Source: Clostridia bacterium (GTDB lineage: Bacteria; Bacillota; Clostridia; Christensenellales; UBA1242). Taken from it: a DNA stretch of 7,531 nt. Below the pieces are notes generated by a model. The model was given only the letters and a program-made list of their open reading frames with translations. It was not told where the DNA came from and ran no database searches. Location of the stretch: the NCBI GenBank assembly GCA_017399515.1, contig JAFQBZ010000057.1, forward strand, positions 1-7,531. The letters run 5' to 3'. Positions 6,392 through 7,531 of the stretch are shown piece by piece. The translations under genes were made by a program, and so were the position numbers. The first letter of the stretch is position 1; every line of letters begins with the position of its first letter.

Positions 6392-7242
6392 TGAATTATA
6401 ACGATGTTTTAAAAAAGGTAGAAGAATATAAAAAAGAGTTTGAAGTTTTAGAAATTGGTCAAACTTTATTCAAAAGAAAAATATTTGCAGTGGAAAGAAA
6501 TTTGAATAAAAATTTCGCCACTGCAATTTTTGTTTGTTCAATTCATGCAAGAGAAAACATCACAAGTGATTTAATTTGCAAAATGATTGATGACGGATTG
6601 TTTGACGGTGTTAAAGAGTTCAATTTGGCATTTATTATTATGGCAAACCCTGATGGTGTTGAACTTTGCTTTAGTGGGCTTCAAAGTGCGCCTGAAGGTG
6701 AGAGAAAAAGGCTTTTTGAAATTAATAACAAATCAGCGAGTTTTTCTCTATGGAAAGCAAATGGAAGGGGCGTTGATTTAAACAATAATTTTGATGCTGA
6801 TTTTAAAAGAATTGTAAACAGTGAAAGTTTTTCAAGTTCAGGCTTTGCTGGTGAGTTTAAAGAAAGCGAAGAAGAAACCAAGGCGGTGGTGAATTATTTA
6901 AAAAAGAAAAATCCTTTTATTGTTTTATGTTATCATTCAAAAGGGGAAGAAATTTATTATAATTATTTTCAAGATGAAGCCTGCTTAAAAAGAGATAAAC
7001 TTATTGCTGAAAGGTTTTCAAAAAGCACAGGTTATCAAATTAAAAACCCTGAAAAATCAAGTTCGGGTGGGCTGAAAGATTATGTGGTGCAAAAACTTAA
7101 AATTCCGGCACTTACGATAGAAGTGGGAAGTGACGAACTTAGTCACCCAATCAAAAAAGAAAGTTTAGAAGATATTTATAAGCGACACAAATCTATTGCA
7201 AATGACTTGGAATTTGCTTATAATGTTTTTAGAGAATTTTAA
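6391..7242 (+). CDS. M14-family zinc peptidase, probable gamma-D-glutamyl-diaminopimelate type
   Basis: A 283-residue carboxypeptidase-fold zinc enzyme. Zinc ligands are H52 and E55 in IHARE and H182 in CYHSKGEEIYY; the general base is E244 in LTIEVG. NPDGVE (87-91) and GRGVDLN (125-131) are conserved family blocks. The CYHSKGEEIYY form resembles enzymes that cut the gamma-D-Glu-meso-diaminopimelate bond of wall peptides. The arginine that grips the substrate C-terminus in classical carboxypeptidases (DLNRNF) is N132 here (DLNNNF), arguing against ordinary carboxypeptidase activity. There is no signal peptide or membrane segment, so it should act in the cytosol, for example on imported wall peptides; that role is inference. 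The ATG at 6391 shares its A with the upstream TAA stop (TAATG) and only a weak GGA lies 8 bases upstream, so initiation probably relies on coupling. An in-frame TTG at 6352 would add 13 residues lying inside the upstream gene and is unlikely. Confidence 0.9.
   Translation: MNYNDVLKKVEEYKKEFEVLEIGQTLFKRKIFAVERNLNKNFATAIFVCSIHARENITSDLICKMIDDGLFDGVKEFNLAFIIMANPDGVELCFSGLQSAPEGERKRLFEINNKSASFSLWKANGRGVDLNNNFDADFKRIVNSESFSSSGFAGEFKESEEETKAVVNYLKKKNPFIVLCYHSKGEEIYYNYFQDEACLKRDKLIAERFSKSTGYQIKNPEKSSSGGLKDYVVQKLKIPALTIEVGSDELSHPIKKESLEDIYKRHKSIANDLEFAYNVFREF
6485..6531 (+). promoter_or_regulatory. Terminator-like hairpin inside the M14 gene
   Basis: TTGCAGTGG (6485-6493) pairs perfectly with CCACTGCAA (6518-6526). 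Inside it GAAATTT (6497-6503) pairs with AAATTTC (6510-6516) around a GAATAA loop. The only unpaired bases between the stems are AAA (6494-6496) and G (6517). Five T residues follow at once (6527-6531), then G and TTT. The shape is that of an intrinsic terminator about 95-140 nt after the M14 start codon. Active translation would normally melt it, so it could act as a polarity or attenuation element. It could also be chance. Confidence 0.45.
7196..7224 (+). promoter_or_regulatory. Candidate internal promoter for tadA
   Basis: TTGCAA (7196-7201), a 17-bp spacer and a perfect TATAAT (7219-7224) lie in the last codons of the M14 gene. The predicted start near 7231 leaves a leader of about 23 nt before the tadA ATG at 7254, containing AAGGA (7241-7245). 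It would let the essential gene be expressed independently of the protease genes. Confidence 0.6.
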
Positions 7243-7253
7243 GGAAAATAATT

Positions 7254-7531
7254 ATGGCATACGAAGAAAAATTTATGAAAAAAGCACTTGCTCTTGCAAA
7301 AAAGGCATACGAACAAGATGAAGTGCCTGTTGGGGCTGTTATTGTTAAAGATGGAAAGGTTATTGCTTCGGCTTATAACAAAAGAGAATCAAGCCAAGAC
7401 GCAACAGCACACGCAGAAATTTTGGCAATTAAAAAAGCGTGCAAAAAACTTAATGATTTCAGGCTTCTTGGGGCAGAACTTTATGTGTCACTTGAGCCTT
7501 GTGTTATGTGCACAGGGGCAATACTTAATGC
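7254..7531 (+). CDS. tadA: tRNA-specific adenosine deaminase TadA (3'-truncated by window)
   Basis: A zinc deaminase that converts A34 to inosine in the anticodon of tRNA-Arg(ACG), letting one tRNA read several arginine codons; usually essential in bacteria. Ninety-two residues are visible of the usual 150 or so. They include EVPVGAVIV (23-31), the catalytic HAE at 53-55 (zinc ligand H53, proton shuttle E55), and PCVMC at 82-86 (zinc ligands C83 and C86). DATAHAE together with LEPCVMCTGAI distinguishes TadA from cytidine, guanine and riboflavin-pathway deaminases. The reading frame runs off the window end, so the C-terminal helix cannot be checked. Its ribosome site AAGGA (7241-7245) overlaps the M14 stop codon and lies 8 bases before the ATG, so it is tied to the upstream gene and may also have its own promoter. 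Confidence 0.96.
   Translation, partial: MAYEEKFMKKALALAKKAYEQDEVPVGAVIVKDGKVIASAYNKRESSQDATAHAEILAIKKACKKLNDFRLLGAELYVSLEPCVMCTGAILN

Overview
This is an AT-rich, gene-dense stretch with eight genes on the + strand and none supported on the – strand. The gene set suggests a low-GC Gram-positive (Firmicutes) bacterium, most likely a clostridium-like lineage. The pointers are a WalJ/YycJ homologue, a lipoprotein M1 peptidase, a CPBP membrane protease, a peptidase of the gamma-D-glutamyl-diaminopimelate type, AGGAG-type ribosome sites and 17-bp-spaced promoters. The genus cannot be read from this window. Both ends cut through genes. All seven visible stop codons are TAA (six) or TAG (one).

Layout. 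(1) 1-1644 is the 3' two-thirds of clpB, closed by a clear intrinsic terminator (1647-1673). (2) A strong-looking promoter (1675-1703) follows immediately. It starts a unit with a histidine phosphatase (1710-2231) and a glyoxalase-II-like metallo-beta-lactamase-fold hydrolase (2247-2867). A lipoprotein M1 metallopeptidase (2917-4410) follows 49 bp later and probably belongs to the same unit. The promoter places the predicted transcript start on the phosphatase ATG, so that mRNA may be leaderless. (3) A second promoter of the same design (4427-4455) starts a tight unit: walJ (4476-5279), a CPBP protease (5279-6391), an M14 peptidase (6391-7242) and tadA (7254 onward, cut by the window end). The first three overlap by one base at TAATG junctions. 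Two further promoter candidates lie inside coding sequence, at 5203-5232 upstream of the CPBP gene and 7196-7224 upstream of tadA. A terminator-like hairpin lies early in the M14 gene (6485-6531).

How the genes may work together. ClpB (protein disaggregation) and TadA (tRNA wobble editing) are housekeeping. Between them lie two MBL-fold proteins and three unrelated peptidases: a surface-anchored zinc aminopeptidase type, an intramembrane glutamic protease and a cytosolic zinc carboxypeptidase type. WalJ and the M14 protein both point toward cell-wall biology. A shared wall-maintenance or peptide-recycling role is inference from gene order only.

No previously undescribed system, mobile element, CRISPR array or RNA gene is visible. 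The points most worth checking are regulatory: the possible leaderless start, the intragenic promoters and the intragenic terminator-like hairpin. The longest stretch without a gene is 65 bp (4411-4475).
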